Shown here piece by piece: positions 33,024 through 41,582 of a stretch of DNA of 41,606 nt. A program made the position numbers and the translations under genes. The stretch is from Bacteroidota bacterium. GTDB lineage: Bacteria > Bacteroidota > Bacteroidia > Cytophagales > Cyclobacteriaceae. The stretch's first letter is position 1, and each line of letters begins with the position of its first letter. The stretch spans positions 1 to 41,606 of the forward strand of contig VGMU01000018.1 of assembly GCA_016866385.1 (NCBI GenBank), written 5' to 3'. The notes under the pieces were generated by a model. That model was given only the letters and a program-made list of their open reading frames with translations. It ran no database searches and was not told the DNA's origin.

Positions 33024-33983
33024 ATGACTGCTGCTGAATCCCATGCTCAACTGATAAAATCTACGGCCAAACGCTTGGGGTTTGACTATTGCGGTATTGC
33101 CAAAGCAGAGTTTTTGGAAGAAGAAGCCCCGAAATTGGAGGAATGGCTTCGAAGAAATTACCAAGGGAAAATGTCCTACTTGGAGCGGCATTTTGACAAG
33201 CGTCTCGACCCCAGCAAATTGGTGGAGGGGGCAAAAACGGTCGTGTCTTTGGTCTACAATTATTATCCTAGCCAACACCTGCCTCAAGAAACGGAGGATA
33301 TCAAATTGGCCAAATATGCCTACGGAAAAGATTACCATGAGGTCATTAAGGCCAAACTAACCGAGTTTTTGGATCATTTAAAGGAGGAGGTTGGAGAGAT
33401 TCACGGGCGTTCCTTTGTGGATTCTGCCCCCATCCTGGAGCGGCAGTGGGCCCAGCGTGCAGGATTGGGATGGATTGGGAAAAATAGCCTCTTGCTCCAT
33501 CGAAATATGGGAAGCTTTTTCTTCTTGGCCGAATTGGTGATAGACTTAGAGGCAAGTCCAGACCTGCCCTTGTCCAAGGACTACTGCGGTACCTGCACGG
33601 CTTGTGTGGATGCTTGTCCTACTGAGGCTATTGTCGCCTCAGGCGTGGTGGATGCTTCCAAGTGTATTTCCTACCTCACGATAGAACTCAAGGAGGCTAT
33701 TCCTACTTCATTTGCTGGAAAGATGGACCAGTGGGTCTTTGGATGTGATGTTTGCCAAGACGTGTGTCCTTGGAATCGCTTTGCTACCCCTCATAAGGAA
33801 CCTGCTTTTGAGCCTTCGGAAGCACTTTTTGGATTTACGAATAAAGATTGGACAGAACTTACCGAAGAGACCTTTCAACGGGTATTTTCTGGTTCGGCGC
33901 TCACTCGGACTAAATTCAACGGAATAAAGAGAAATGTGAAATTCTTGCAAGATCCTAACTCAAAAGAAAACACCAAAATCTGA
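33024..33983 (+). CDS. queG: Epoxyqueuosine reductase
   Basis: 319 residues. QueG performs the last step of queuosine formation in tRNA, reducing epoxyqueuosine with cobalamin and two 4Fe-4S clusters. The N-terminal domain has [16 protein letters not shown] and the cobalamin-domain segment [12 protein letters not shown]. The clusters are bound by [12 protein letters not shown] and [11 protein letters not shown], plus the Cys of [11 protein letters not shown]. The protein lacks the HEAT-like C-terminal extension of some relatives, which is common. The gene diverges from the VWA gene and stands 178 bases before gpmI. Confidence 0.95.
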   Translation: MTAAESHAQLIKSTAKRLGFDYCGIAKAEFLEEEAPKLEEWLRRNYQGKMSYLERHFDKRLDPSKLVEGAKTVVSLVYNYYPSQHLPQETEDIKLAKYAYGKDYHEVIKAKLTEFLDHLKEEVGEIHGRSFVDSAPILERQWAQRAGLGWIGKNSLLLHRNMGSFFFLAELVIDLEASPDLPLSKDYCGTCTACVDACPTEAIVASGVVDASKCISYLTIELKEAIPTSFAGKMDQWVFGCDVCQDVCPWNRFATPHKEPAFEPSEALFGFTNKDWTELTEETFQRVFSGSALTRTKFNGIKRNVKFLQDPNSKENTKI

Positions 33984-34004
33984 AAGGACTGACTTCTATT
34001 TCAT

Positions 34005-34064
34005 CCCTTTGGGCAAGCGCAAGACCTCTTGCCATGTGAACGAGAAACGTGAAGCACAAAAGGG
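34005..34064 (+). ncRNA. Candidate structured RNA, three-stem junction after queG
   Basis: Three nested stems fold with almost no unpaired junction bases. P1 is CCCTTT (34005-34010) with AAAGGG (34059-34064). P2 is GGCAAG (34012-34017) with CTTGCC (34028-34033). P3 is TGTG (34035-34038) with CACA (34055-34058), topped by ACG/CGT (34040-34042 with 34048-34050). It follows queG by 21 bases and precedes the gpmI promoter. It matches no RNA family I know and may simply be a queG 3' end structure. Confidence 0.3.
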
Positions 34065-34149
34065 GTCCAAAAATGGGTTTTTCGGAGATATCGCCTGATT
34101 TTCTTATGTAAATTCTGAAACATGAAAATGACTTTACTTTGAATTGTGG

Positions 34150-34157
34150 TATATTTG
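34150..34157 (+). promoter_or_regulatory. Promoter -7 box directly before gpmI ATG
   Basis: TATATTTG, an exact TAnnTTTG match, ends 4 bases before the ATG at 34162, so the predicted mRNA would be leaderless. It also argues against the longer frame that starts at a TTG at 34144. Confidence 0.5.
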
Positions 34158-34161
34158 CGGC

Positions 34162-35682
34162 ATGAATAAGAAAGTTCTCTTACTGATTTTAGACGGTTGG
34201 GGTTTGGCCACTAATCCTGCCGTTTCTGCGATAGATAAAGCAAAAACGCCCTACATCGATAGCCTATTTCGTAGCTATCCCCATTCCAAGCTCGAGGCCT
34301 CTGGTCTGGCAGTAGGTCTTCCAGAAGGACAGATGGGAAACTCAGAAGTGGGCCACATGAATATTGGGGCCGGAAGGATTGTTTACCAAGATTTGGTTAA
34401 GATAAATTTGGCTATAGCCCAGGGAGAATTGCTGCATCATCCCGTGCTGATGGCTGCATTTGCACGAGCTAAAGAATCTAAAAAGAAGGTTCATTTTATA
34501 GGGCTAGTATCTGATGGAGGGGTACACGCACACATCAATCACCTCAAGGGACTTTGCGATGCAGCCAAGCACCAGGGGATGCAGGAGGTTTTTATTCATG
34601 CCTTTACCGACGGCAGAGATACAGATCCCAAAGGAGGGATCAAGTACTTGGCTGATCTTCAAGAACATCTTTCTAAGTCTGTGGGAAAGATAGCTTCAGT
34701 CATTGGGCGCTACTACGCCATGGATAGAGACAATCGTTGGGAAAGAGTAAAGCTTGCCTACGATGCGATGGTTTTGGGGGAAGGAGAAAAGTCAAAAGAT
34801 ATTCTTGCTTCTATACGCAAATCGTATAGCAATCATGTCACCGATGAATTTATCCGCCCCATCATTCAGGTAGGTAGTGACAACCAGCCCTTGGCGACTA
34901 TACAAGAGGGAGATATGGTGGTATGTTTCAATTTCCGTACCGATCGAGGGAGGGAGATCACTCAGGCACTTACCCAGAGAGATTTTCCAGATTTCAACAT
35001 GAAGAAATTGGCTTTGGACTACCTGACCTTTACCACCTACGACGATACTTTTTCAAGGGTTCAAGTCTTATTTGAAAAAGATAAATTGAACAATACCCTA
35101 GGGGAGGTTTTAGAAAGAGCAGGTAAAAAACAAATTCGAATTGCTGAAACAGAAAAATATCCACACGTCACCTTCTTTTTTTCAGGAGGAAGAGAAAAAG
35201 AATTTCAAGGAGAGAGCAGGATCCTCTGTCCTTCTCCTAAAGTGGCAACCTATGATCTTCAGCCAGAGATGAGTGCTTCGGAAATTGCCATGAAAATCAA
35301 TGTGGAATTGCAGAAAAAAAGTACTGATTTCATTTGCTTAAACTTTGCCAATGCGGATATGGTGGGTCATACGGGAGATTTTGATGCTGCGGTAAAAGCC
35401 TGCGAGGCTGTAGACTCAAGCACCGAAAGTGTGGTAAAAACCGCCTCAGGTAATGGATATACCGTGTTAGTAATTGCAGACCATGGCAACTCAGACGTGA
35501 TGATCAATGAAGACGGTACCCCTAATACGGCACATACCACCAATTTGGTTCCCCTGATTGTTGTGGATAAAGACATTGCTTCGGTGAAAGAGGGTAAACT
35601 GGGAGATTTGGCCCCTACGATTCTACACCTGATGGGGGTGGCCATTCCTTCCGAAATGACAGGTGAAATATTGGTTTCCTAA
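34162..35682 (+). CDS. gpmI: 2,3-bisphosphoglycerate-independent phosphoglycerate mutase
   Basis: 506 residues, the normal length. It interconverts 3- and 2-phosphoglycerate in glycolysis and gluconeogenesis using two Mn ions and a phosphoserine intermediate. LLLILDGWG supplies a metal ligand and MGNSEVGHMNIG contains the phosphorylated Ser. The phosphate-transfer insert (about residues 80-300) has DGGVHAHINHL, DGRDTDPK and FNFRTDRGREITQ. The C-terminal metal site includes NFANADMVGHTG and IADHGNSD. A small lipoprotein gene follows after 8 bases and is probably co-transcribed. Confidence 0.97.
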   Translation: MNKKVLLLILDGWGLATNPAVSAIDKAKTPYIDSLFRSYPHSKLEASGLAVGLPEGQMGNSEVGHMNIGAGRIVYQDLVKINLAIAQGELLHHPVLMAAFARAKESKKKVHFIGLVSDGGVHAHINHLKGLCDAAKHQGMQEVFIHAFTDGRDTDPKGGIKYLADLQEHLSKSVGKIASVIGRYYAMDRDNRWERVKLAYDAMVLGEGEKSKDILASIRKSYSNHVTDEFIRPIIQVGSDNQPLATIQEGDMVVCFNFRTDRGREITQALTQRDFPDFNMKKLALDYLTFTTYDDTFSRVQVLFEKDKLNNTLGEVLERAGKKQIRIAETEKYPHVTFFFSGGREKEFQGESRILCPSPKVATYDLQPEMSASEIAMKINVELQKKSTDFICLNFANADMVGHTGDFDAAVKACEAVDSSTESVVKTASGNGYTVLVIADHGNSDVMINEDGTPNTAHTTNLVPLIVVDKDIASVKEGKLGDLAPTILHLMGVAIPSEMTGEILVS

Positions 35683-35690
35683 TTAGTGAA

Positions 35691-36239
35691 ATGAAGAATT
35701 CTTTTTATTTATTGGGCGTGGCTATCCTTCTTGCTTGTACTCCGCAAGGAGAACAGCCTAATTTGGAAAAACTGCCTTATTTTGATTTGAAAGGGTTTTT
35801 GGACCTAGAGTTGAAAAAACTAGATGGACAGTCTGTTCTAAAAACTTCTGAGCTAAACGGGGAGGAAAAGATAGAAGAACAACCCTATTCAGAAGCGCAG
35901 TGGAAAGAAGAATTTGATTCTTTCTACCAGGCTGACATCAACCTTCCTTCTTTGGCTACCGCCTATTCCACAGATATCAAAGTGGATTATCTGATTCATG
36001 AACTGTTACCAGAATCCGAAGGCAGGGTGAAGGAAATTAGGATTCGATACGTGCAGAGTTATCCTGCTGCCATTTCCTTTAAAATCAAAGAGGAAAATTT
36101 TTTTTACACAAGTACCACCCTTGGGGAAGCATACATGAATCAGTCCACGGGAAAACTTGACCATTATTCTTTAGAAACTACCCAAAAAGTAATGTTTCTA
36201 GATCCTACGCACATCAAAATTTCAGGAATTTTGAAATGA
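35691..36239 (+). CDS. Small predicted lipoprotein of unknown function
   Basis: 182 residues. The signal sequence ends in a canonical lipobox (ILLAC, Cys16), so it should be anchored in the envelope. The remainder is acidic and beta-rich with no motif I recognise. Conserved-looking features are YFDLKGFLDLELKKL after the signal and a LDPTHIKISG end. It starts 8 bases after gpmI, which suggests cotranscription, although no functional link with glycolysis is evident. It converges with the amidase gene. I cannot assign a function. Confidence 0.8.
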   Translation: MKNSFYLLGVAILLACTPQGEQPNLEKLPYFDLKGFLDLELKKLDGQSVLKTSELNGEEKIEEQPYSEAQWKEEFDSFYQADINLPSLATAYSTDIKVDYLIHELLPESEGRVKEIRIRYVQSYPAAISFKIKEENFFYTSTTLGEAYMNQSTGKLDHYSLETTQKVMFLDPTHIKISGILK

Positions 36240-36244
36240 TAGTG

Positions 36245-36264
36245 CCCTGAACAAGGTCTCAGGG
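36245..36264. terminator. Possible terminator between convergent lipoprotein and amidase genes
   Basis: A 6-bp stem CCCTGA / TCAGGG with an 8-base loop lies between two converging stops. The downstream T-run is poor in either direction, so this is a weak call. Confidence 0.35.
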
Positions 36265-36271
36265 GAAGGTC

Positions 36272-37951
36272 TTATTTATCAAATAAAGGTGGTCTTTTAG
36301 TTTGCCAATTTGATTTTTCTTGAATCAATCTGCCCAACATGATCAACTTTTCTTCCTCAAATAAATTGGCAAGTAGGGTAATGGAAGTGGGGGTCCCGTT
36401 GGCGGCAAATCCATTGGGTAGGCATAAGGCAGGATGTCCGGTGAGGTTGGTGATTTGTAGCTGTTGTCCGGCAAATGAAGGGGTGACAATGACATCGTAT
36501 CCTTTTAGAAGTTCGTGCATTTCTTGAATCAAAACACTTCGTTGCCGGCTCATTTGCACGTATTCTACAGCAGGTATAAATCTAGCTGAGCGGAAGATGT
36601 TTGGCCAGGCATTGCGGTGCTGGGCCACCATCTGATCATCTAGGTCTAGCCGGGTGAATTCGTCAAAGGCAGCAGCACCTTCTACCTGCAGCATGGCTAC
36701 TAAAGGCGCTGGATTGATGCTGGTCTTTAGCTCTAGAGGGTGGAGTTCTATTCCTTCCTTTCTCAAGAGATCCAATACCGCACGGTCATTTTCAATAGCG
36801 GAACGAGTGCCTTCAAAAAAGGAACTGAAATATCCTACTTTAAGCTTCTTTACTTCATTTTTAACAGAATAATTGAATGAGGCTGGAATGGTGGAGGGAT
36901 CCTTCTGATCTGCTCCATGGAGTACAGCCAATACTAGGGCATTGTCCAAAGCGGATCGGGAAATAGGCCCAACTTTATCCATAGACCAGCTGAGGGCCAT
37001 GGCGCCGTGACGGCTAATTCTCCCAAAGGTAGGCCTCAGACCTGTTACCCCGTTGCGGGTAGAGGGAGAGACGATGGATCCCAGCGTTTCTGTTCCTATG
37101 GCATAGGGGATCAATCCCGCACTTACTGCCGAAGCCGAACCAGCGGAAGAACCACTTGCCCCTTGTTTGAGGTTCCATGGATTTTTGGTTACGCCACCAA
37201 ACCATACGTCGCCCATGGCCAAGGCTCCTAAAGTAAATTTTCCTATTAAAATACCTCCGGCCTCGTCCAACTTTTGTACTACGGTGGAGGTTTCGTTGAG
37301 GACTTGATCTTTGTAGGGAGTAGCTCCCCAGGTGGTTCGGGTATCAGGTACGGAAAAAAGATCTTTGATGCCATAGGGAATCCCGTGGAGAGGTCCTCGG
37401 TACTTTCCAGTGGCGAGTTCTTGGTCAAGAAGCCTTGCCTTTTTCAAGGCGCTTTCTTCCATCAAGGTGACCAGGCAAGACAAGGTGTCGGAATAGGTCT
37501 TGATTCGATGAAGGTAGATTTGTGTCAAGCGCTCGGAGCTCAGTTTCTTGGACTTGATCAAAACCGATAAATCACTTACAGGAAGGAAAGCAATATCGTG
37601 ATCTTTTTCAGGCAGGGCTACTTCTTTGGGTAAACCCCAATCGTGGAGCTGTTGGTTTTGATCAGGATAAAATCCTTGGGGCAGGGGATTAAAGACTAAG
37701 GAGGGGCCTACGGAATTTTCAAGAGAAGTGCTTCGAAGGAGTTGAAAATTAGTTCTATGGGCGGTGATGCTTCCGACCATGCTGTCTTTTTCTTGTGGTG
37801 TAAAGGACAATCCGATGAGCTCGGCCGCCCCGTCTATAGATCCGGGCGTGATCTCCCCGGTGGATCTCCCCAAAGTAAAACCAAGTGCTAATACTAGTGC
37901 AGCTCCAAAGAGGAGAAAAGGGATAGAAAGGATGTTGTTTTTTCGAATCAT
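36272..37951 (-). CDS. Amidase signature family protein, membrane-anchored or exported
   Basis: 559 residues. A hydrophobic segment at about residues 9-27 is a signal anchor or uncleaved signal. The amidase-signature triad is complete: Lys196 in GIPYGIKDLF, the cis-Ser in GASGSSAGSA (Ser268/269) and the nucleophile Ser292 in GTETLGSIVSPS. The family hydrolyses carboxamides, peptide amides or acylamides. About 120 residues before the catalytic domain are not typical of GatA, and no gatB/gatC is nearby, so a tRNA amidotransferase role is ruled out by context. The substrate is unknown. It is divergent from a small membrane protein gene. Confidence 0.9.
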   Translation of the reverse strand: MIRKNNILSIPFLLFGAALVLALGFTLGRSTGEITPGSIDGAAELIGLSFTPQEKDSMVGSITAHRTNFQLLRSTSLENSVGPSLVFNPLPQGFYPDQNQQLHDWGLPKEVALPEKDHDIAFLPVSDLSVLIKSKKLSSERLTQIYLHRIKTYSDTLSCLVTLMEESALKKARLLDQELATGKYRGPLHGIPYGIKDLFSVPDTRTTWGATPYKDQVLNETSTVVQKLDEAGGILIGKFTLGALAMGDVWFGGVTKNPWNLKQGASGSSAGSASAVSAGLIPYAIGTETLGSIVSPSTRNGVTGLRPTFGRISRHGAMALSWSMDKVGPISRSALDNALVLAVLHGADQKDPSTIPASFNYSVKNEVKKLKVGYFSSFFEGTRSAIENDRAVLDLLRKEGIELHPLELKTSINPAPLVAMLQVEGAAAFDEFTRLDLDDQMVAQHRNAWPNIFRSARFIPAVEYVQMSRQRSVLIQEMHELLKGYDVIVTPSFAGQQLQITNLTGHPALCLPNGFAANGTPTSITLLANLFEEEKLIMLGRLIQEKSNWQTKRPPLFDK

Positions 37952-37955
37952 TGGA

Positions 37956-37963
37956 TAGTTTTG
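37956..37963 (+). promoter_or_regulatory. Promoter -7 box for the small membrane protein
   Basis: TAGTTTTG matches TAnnTTTG exactly, 62 bases before the ATG at 38026. The leader would carry a small hairpin AGGTG / CACCT (37991-37995 with 38003-38007). Confidence 0.35.
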
Positions 37964-38025
37964 TAGTAATCGCCTCGATGTAGTACCTCAAGGTGTTCAT
38001 TTCACCTAATAAAATCAAGTTTTCC

Positions 38026-38463
38026 ATGCAAGAAGAGACACATTTTCCCAAATTCCCCATGCATTTCAGAGGACTCTTGTTGCTTGCCGGTATGTACACC
38101 CTGGCTTGGTCTGCCATTTATGCTTGGCTAGGCCCATTCCTACTTACGTGGATGGGTATGGGAAATTACCAAGGGGGTGAGTTTTATGCTCCATATTTTG
38201 GAGTGTTTGGTATGGGGGTAGGTATAGTATTATTCTTCTCTGCCTTTTATCCAGTGTCTTGGGTTTGGTTGATTTTGATAGGAATTTCTGGTAAGCTACT
38301 TACTGCAGTATGGTTTATCCTAGGATGTGTCCCTGAGGTAGGGTGGAATAAGCGGAGCATATTCCACTTGGTCTTCAATGAATTGATCTGGCTTATTCCA
38401 TTAATTATCATCTTTTTAAGAAGTCTTCAAGTAAAAAATTTTCTTAGCCAATCGGAACGCTAA
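38026..38463 (+). CDS. Small integral membrane protein of unknown function
   Basis: 145 residues from the ATG at 38026; the frame continues upstream only to a GTG. Four hydrophobic helices are visible: LLLLAGMYTLAWSAIYAWL, YFGVFGMGVGIVLFFSAF, VSWVWLILIGISGKLLTAV and LIWLIPLIIIFL. There is a short polar N-terminus and a basic C-terminus. No catalytic motif is seen. It lies between the divergent amidase and polA, and is probably a single-gene unit ending at the hairpin 38510-38540. I do not recognise the family with confidence. Confidence 0.75.
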   Translation: MQEETHFPKFPMHFRGLLLLAGMYTLAWSAIYAWLGPFLLTWMGMGNYQGGEFYAPYFGVFGMGVGIVLFFSAFYPVSWVWLILIGISGKLLTAVWFILGCVPEVGWNKRSIFHLVFNELIWLIPLIIIFLRSLQVKNFLSQSER

Positions 38464-38509
38464 GCCAAATCACTCAAGAAAAACCGGCCCCTCCTAGATA
38501 TAATTTTGA

Positions 38510-38540
38510 GCTGATCTTCGCCGAAAGCGCTAAGATCGGC
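38510..38540 (+). terminator. Probable terminator between the membrane protein gene and polA
   Basis: A 9-bp stem GCTGATCTT / AAGATCGGC (one G-T pair), extended inward by CGC/GCG with a two-base bulge, is followed by TAAAGTTTTG. The U-run is interrupted, so it is a moderate terminator. Confidence 0.5.
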
Positions 38541-38605
38541 TAAAGTTTTGTTGTACCTTAGAGGGTTATATTTTATCACTAGTTTTCCACCTTATTCCCG
38601 TTCCC

Positions 38606-41428
38606 ATGTCTTCGCCTCAAGCACACAAACTTTTTCTTTTGGATGCCATGGCACTGATCTATCGGGCCCATTTTGCATTCAGCAAAAATCCAAGAATCAA
38701 TTCCAAAGGATTGAATACAGGAGTAATGTTGGGCTTTACCAATACCTTGGTGGAGGTTCTGGAAAAGGAGAAGCCTAGCCACATCGCCGTAGCCTTTGAT
38801 ACCAAAGCCCCCACCTTTAGGCACCATCAGTACGAACCCTACAAGGCCAATCGTCTGGAGCAACCGGAAGACATCACTACCTCTATTCCTTGGGTAAAGG
38901 AAATTGTCAAGGCTTTTCAAATCCATGTTTTGGAACTAGACGGTTACGAGGCAGACGATATCATAGGGACTCTGGCCAAAAAGGCGGAGAAAGACCACTA
39001 TACTGTCTACATGATGACCCCAGATAAGGATTATGGGCAACTTGTAGACGATCATATTTTTCTTTATAAGCCTGCCTTCATGGGCAATGGGGTGGATGTC
39101 ATGGGCCCCAAACAAGTTTGTGAAAAATGGGACATAGCCCATGTAGATTTGGTCCGAGATATCTTGGGGCTTATGGGTGATGCGGTAGATAATATTCCGG
39201 GAATTCCAGGAATTGGAGAAAAAACAGCGGTCAAATTGCTCAAGGAGTTTGGTACTTTGGAGGGGATTCTGGCCCATACAGATCAACTCAAAGGAAAGCA
39301 GCAAGAAAATGTGATCAATTTTGCCCAACAAGGACTGTTGTCTAAGGAATTGGCCACTATAAAAATTGATGTACCCATAGCATTTGATGAAAAGGCCTTG
39401 CGCTGTGATGGAATAGATGAAGAACGATTACGTGCCTTATTTGTAGAGTTGGAATTTCGTACGCTCGCCAGCAGAATTTTCAAGGAGCCTGCCCCCAAAA
39501 AAGCAGCTCCTGCGCCGAGTCAAATGGACTTGTTTGGAGCTGTAAGCCCTGCTTCAGCCCTTGCGTCAGAGGAGGAGACACAGGAGGAGGTACAACTTTT
39601 GCCTCAAGTGCCTTTTGATACCATTCAAAGCTACCATCACCATTACCATAAAGTAAAAGGGAAAGCAGCCATTGAAGAACTGGTGGAGTACCTCTTGCTT
39701 CAAAGGGAACTTTGTTTTGACACCGAAACCACTAGCCTGGATCCCATGAGGGCTTCCTTGGTGGGCATTTCTTTTGCCTACCTCGAAGGAGAGGCCTACT
39801 ATATTCCTCTTCCAGAGGATATGGAGGAGTGTAAAGCGCTTTTGGAACTCTTGCGCCCTGTATTTGAGAAGGATTCCATAGTCAAAATCGGTCAAAACAT
39901 AAAGTACGACCTGTTGGTGCTTAAAAATTACGGCATTACTCTAAAGGGCGCTTTGTACGATACCTTGTTGGCCCACTACCTCATTGAGCCGGAAGGGAAG
40001 CACGGTATGGACTGGCTGGCCCAGCAATACTTGCATTACAAGCCGGTGTCAATTACCGAATTGATAGGAAAAAAAGGAGTGGGACAGGCTTCCATGCGGG
40101 AGGTGGACGAAGATGAAGTCACGGCCTACGCAGCAGAAGACGCTGACATCACCCTTCGTCTTAAAGGCAAATTAAATCCTATACTGGAAGCTATAGGATT
40201 AAAAGAGTTGAGTCAAAAAGTTGAAAATCCACTGATTCAGGTTTTGGCTGATATGGAGTTTGAAGGAGTGCGTATAGATACCCATAGCCTCTCAGAGCTT
40301 TCATTGGTCTTGGAGAAGGAAAGTCTGGAAATAGAAAAGCGGGTCTACGAATTGGCCGGGGTCCGATTTAATCTTGCCTCTCCAAAACAGTTGGGGGAGG
40401 TGCTTTTTGACCGGTTGAAACTAGATCCCAAAGCAAAAAAAACCAAGTCGGGGCAATATGCTACCGGAGAAGAAATTTTAAGTAAACTGGCGGACGAACA
40501 TGAAATTGCTCAGGCCATTTTGGAGCATAGGCAAATGGTCAAGCTGAAGTCCACCTATGTGGATGCGCTCCCTGCTATGATTAATCCCAAAACGGGAAGA
40601 ATTCATACCACCTACAATCAATTTGTAGCAGCTACTGGGAGGCTTTCCTCTATCAACCCTAACTTGCAAAATATTCCCATTCGCACGGCTAGGGGAAGAG
40701 AAATCCGCAAAGCCTTTGTGGCTCGAGACGAACATCACGTGCTCCTCTCGGCAGACTATTCCCAGATTGAATTGCGCTTGATGGCGGCATTTTCTCAGGA
40801 CGAATCCATGCTAGAAGCGTTTAAAAATGGTAGGGATATCCATGTCGCCACCGCTGCCAAAATCTTTAAAGTTCCCTTGGAAGAGGTCACCACGGACATG
40901 AGAAGAAAGGCCAAGACTGCCAATTTTGGGATCATTTACGGTATTTCTGCTTTTGGATTGGCCCAGCGCCTGTCTATACCCCGTGGAGAAGCCAAAGAAA
41001 TCATCGATGCCTACTTCATGGAGTTTCCTGCGGTCAAAAAATACATGGATGGGGCGATTGAAAAGGCGCGAACTCAGGAATATGTAGAGACTATTTTAGG
41101 TCGCCGTCGCTACCTGCGCGATATCAATAGCCGCAACATGACCATGAGAGGCTTTGCAGAGCGTAATGCCATCAATGCTCCTCTTCAGGGCTCGGCTGCC
41201 GACCTCATCAAAGTAGCGATGATTCACATTTACGAATGGATGCAAGTCCAGAACTTGAAGTCGAAAATGATCTTGCAAGTTCATGACGAATTGGTCTTTG
41301 ATGCCCATAAGGAAGAGGTAGAACTATTGAAGAAGTATATTCCCGAACTGATGTCCCAGGCTATTCCCTTACCAGTACCCATAGAAGTAGAGCTAGGAGT
41401 TGGGACAGATTGGTTGCAAGCGCATTAA
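38606..41428 (+). CDS. polA: DNA polymerase I
   Basis: 940 residues with all three domains. The 5'-3' flap nuclease (about 1-300) has LDAMALIYRAHFAF, YEADDIIGTLA, MTPDKDYGQLV and GIPGIGEKTA. The 3'-5' proofreading exonuclease (about 340-530) keeps its metal-binding residues in FDTETTSLDP, IGQNIKYDLLVL and YAAEDADITLRL, so proofreading looks active, unlike Taq or Bacillus Pol I. The polymerase domain has the motif A core DYSQIELRLMA, motif B RRKAKTANFGIIYG and motif C QVHDELVFD. It fills gaps in repair and removes Okazaki primers. The stop is followed immediately by heptamer repeats. Confidence 0.98.
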   Translation: MSSPQAHKLFLLDAMALIYRAHFAFSKNPRINSKGLNTGVMLGFTNTLVEVLEKEKPSHIAVAFDTKAPTFRHHQYEPYKANRLEQPEDITTSIPWVKEIVKAFQIHVLELDGYEADDIIGTLAKKAEKDHYTVYMMTPDKDYGQLVDDHIFLYKPAFMGNGVDVMGPKQVCEKWDIAHVDLVRDILGLMGDAVDNIPGIPGIGEKTAVKLLKEFGTLEGILAHTDQLKGKQQENVINFAQQGLLSKELATIKIDVPIAFDEKALRCDGIDEERLRALFVELEFRTLASRIFKEPAPKKAAPAPSQMDLFGAVSPASALASEEETQEEVQLLPQVPFDTIQSYHHHYHKVKGKAAIEELVEYLLLQRELCFDTETTSLDPMRASLVGISFAYLEGEAYYIPLPEDMEECKALLELLRPVFEKDSIVKIGQNIKYDLLVLKNYGITLKGALYDTLLAHYLIEPEGKHGMDWLAQQYLHYKPVSITELIGKKGVGQASMREVDEDEVTAYAAEDADITLRLKGKLNPILEAIGLKELSQKVENPLIQVLADMEFEGVRIDTHSLSELSLVLEKESLEIEKRVYELAGVRFNLASPKQLGEVLFDRLKLDPKAKKTKSGQYATGEEILSKLADEHEIAQAILEHRQMVKLKSTYVDALPAMINPKTGRIHTTYNQFVAATGRLSSINPNLQNIPIRTARGREIRKAFVARDEHHVLLSADYSQIELRLMAAFSQDESMLEAFKNGRDIHVATAAKIFKVPLEEVTTDMRRKAKTANFGIIYGISAFGLAQRLSIPRGEAKEIIDAYFMEFPAVKKYMDGAIEKARTQEYVETILGRRRYLRDINSRNMTMRGFAERNAINAPLQGSAADLIKVAMIHIYEWMQVQNLKSKMILQVHDELVFDAHKEEVELLKKYIPELMSQAIPLPVPIEVELGVGTDWLQAH

Positions 41429-41463
41429 AGTAGGAAGTATCTAGTAGCAAGTATCAAGACTTG
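41429..41463 (+). repeat. Heptamer repeat block 1, directly after the polA stop
   Basis: Five 7-base units, four of the form AGTAnnn (AGTAGGA, AGTATCT, AGTAGCA, AGTATCA) and a degenerate fifth (AGACTTG). The block starts with the first base after the polA stop codon. Confidence 0.75.
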
Positions 41464-41476
41464 AGAAACTGAACGA

Positions 41477-41504
41477 AGTACCAAGTACAAGGTACCAAGT
41501 AGGG
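41477..41504 (+). repeat. Heptamer repeat block 2
   Basis: Four 7-base units: AGTACCA, AGTACAA, GGTACCA and AGTAGGG. Same direction as block 1 and roughly inverted relative to block 3 at 41583-41606. Confidence 0.8.
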
Positions 41505-41517
41505 TTTTCCTGAGAGA

Positions 41518-41541
41518 TGTTAATTTTGTTTTTGATTAACA
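41518..41541 (+). terminator. Inverted repeat, possible polA terminator
   Basis: A 7-bp stem TGTTAAT / ATTAACA with a 10-base T-rich loop, followed a few bases later by CTTTTTCTTTTT. AT-rich, so a weak terminator; it may instead belong to the repeat unit around it. Confidence 0.4.
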
Positions 41542-41558
41542 AATGGTCTTTTTCTTTT

Positions 41559-41577
41559 TAAATAGAACGTTCATTTA
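41559..41577. promoter_or_regulatory. Palindrome, possible operator
   Basis: A perfect 8-base palindrome GAACGTTC (41565-41572) is flanked by TAAAT and ATTTA, giving a near-symmetric 19-base site. Sites of this shape are bound by TetR-type repressors in general. The gene it might control lies beyond the window. Confidence 0.3.
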
Positions 41578-41582
41578 GAAAA

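Noticed and set aside
36272-37951. GatA subunit of the tRNA amidotransferase
   Set aside because: The protein has an N-terminal membrane segment and a long atypical N-terminal region, and gatB/gatC are absent.
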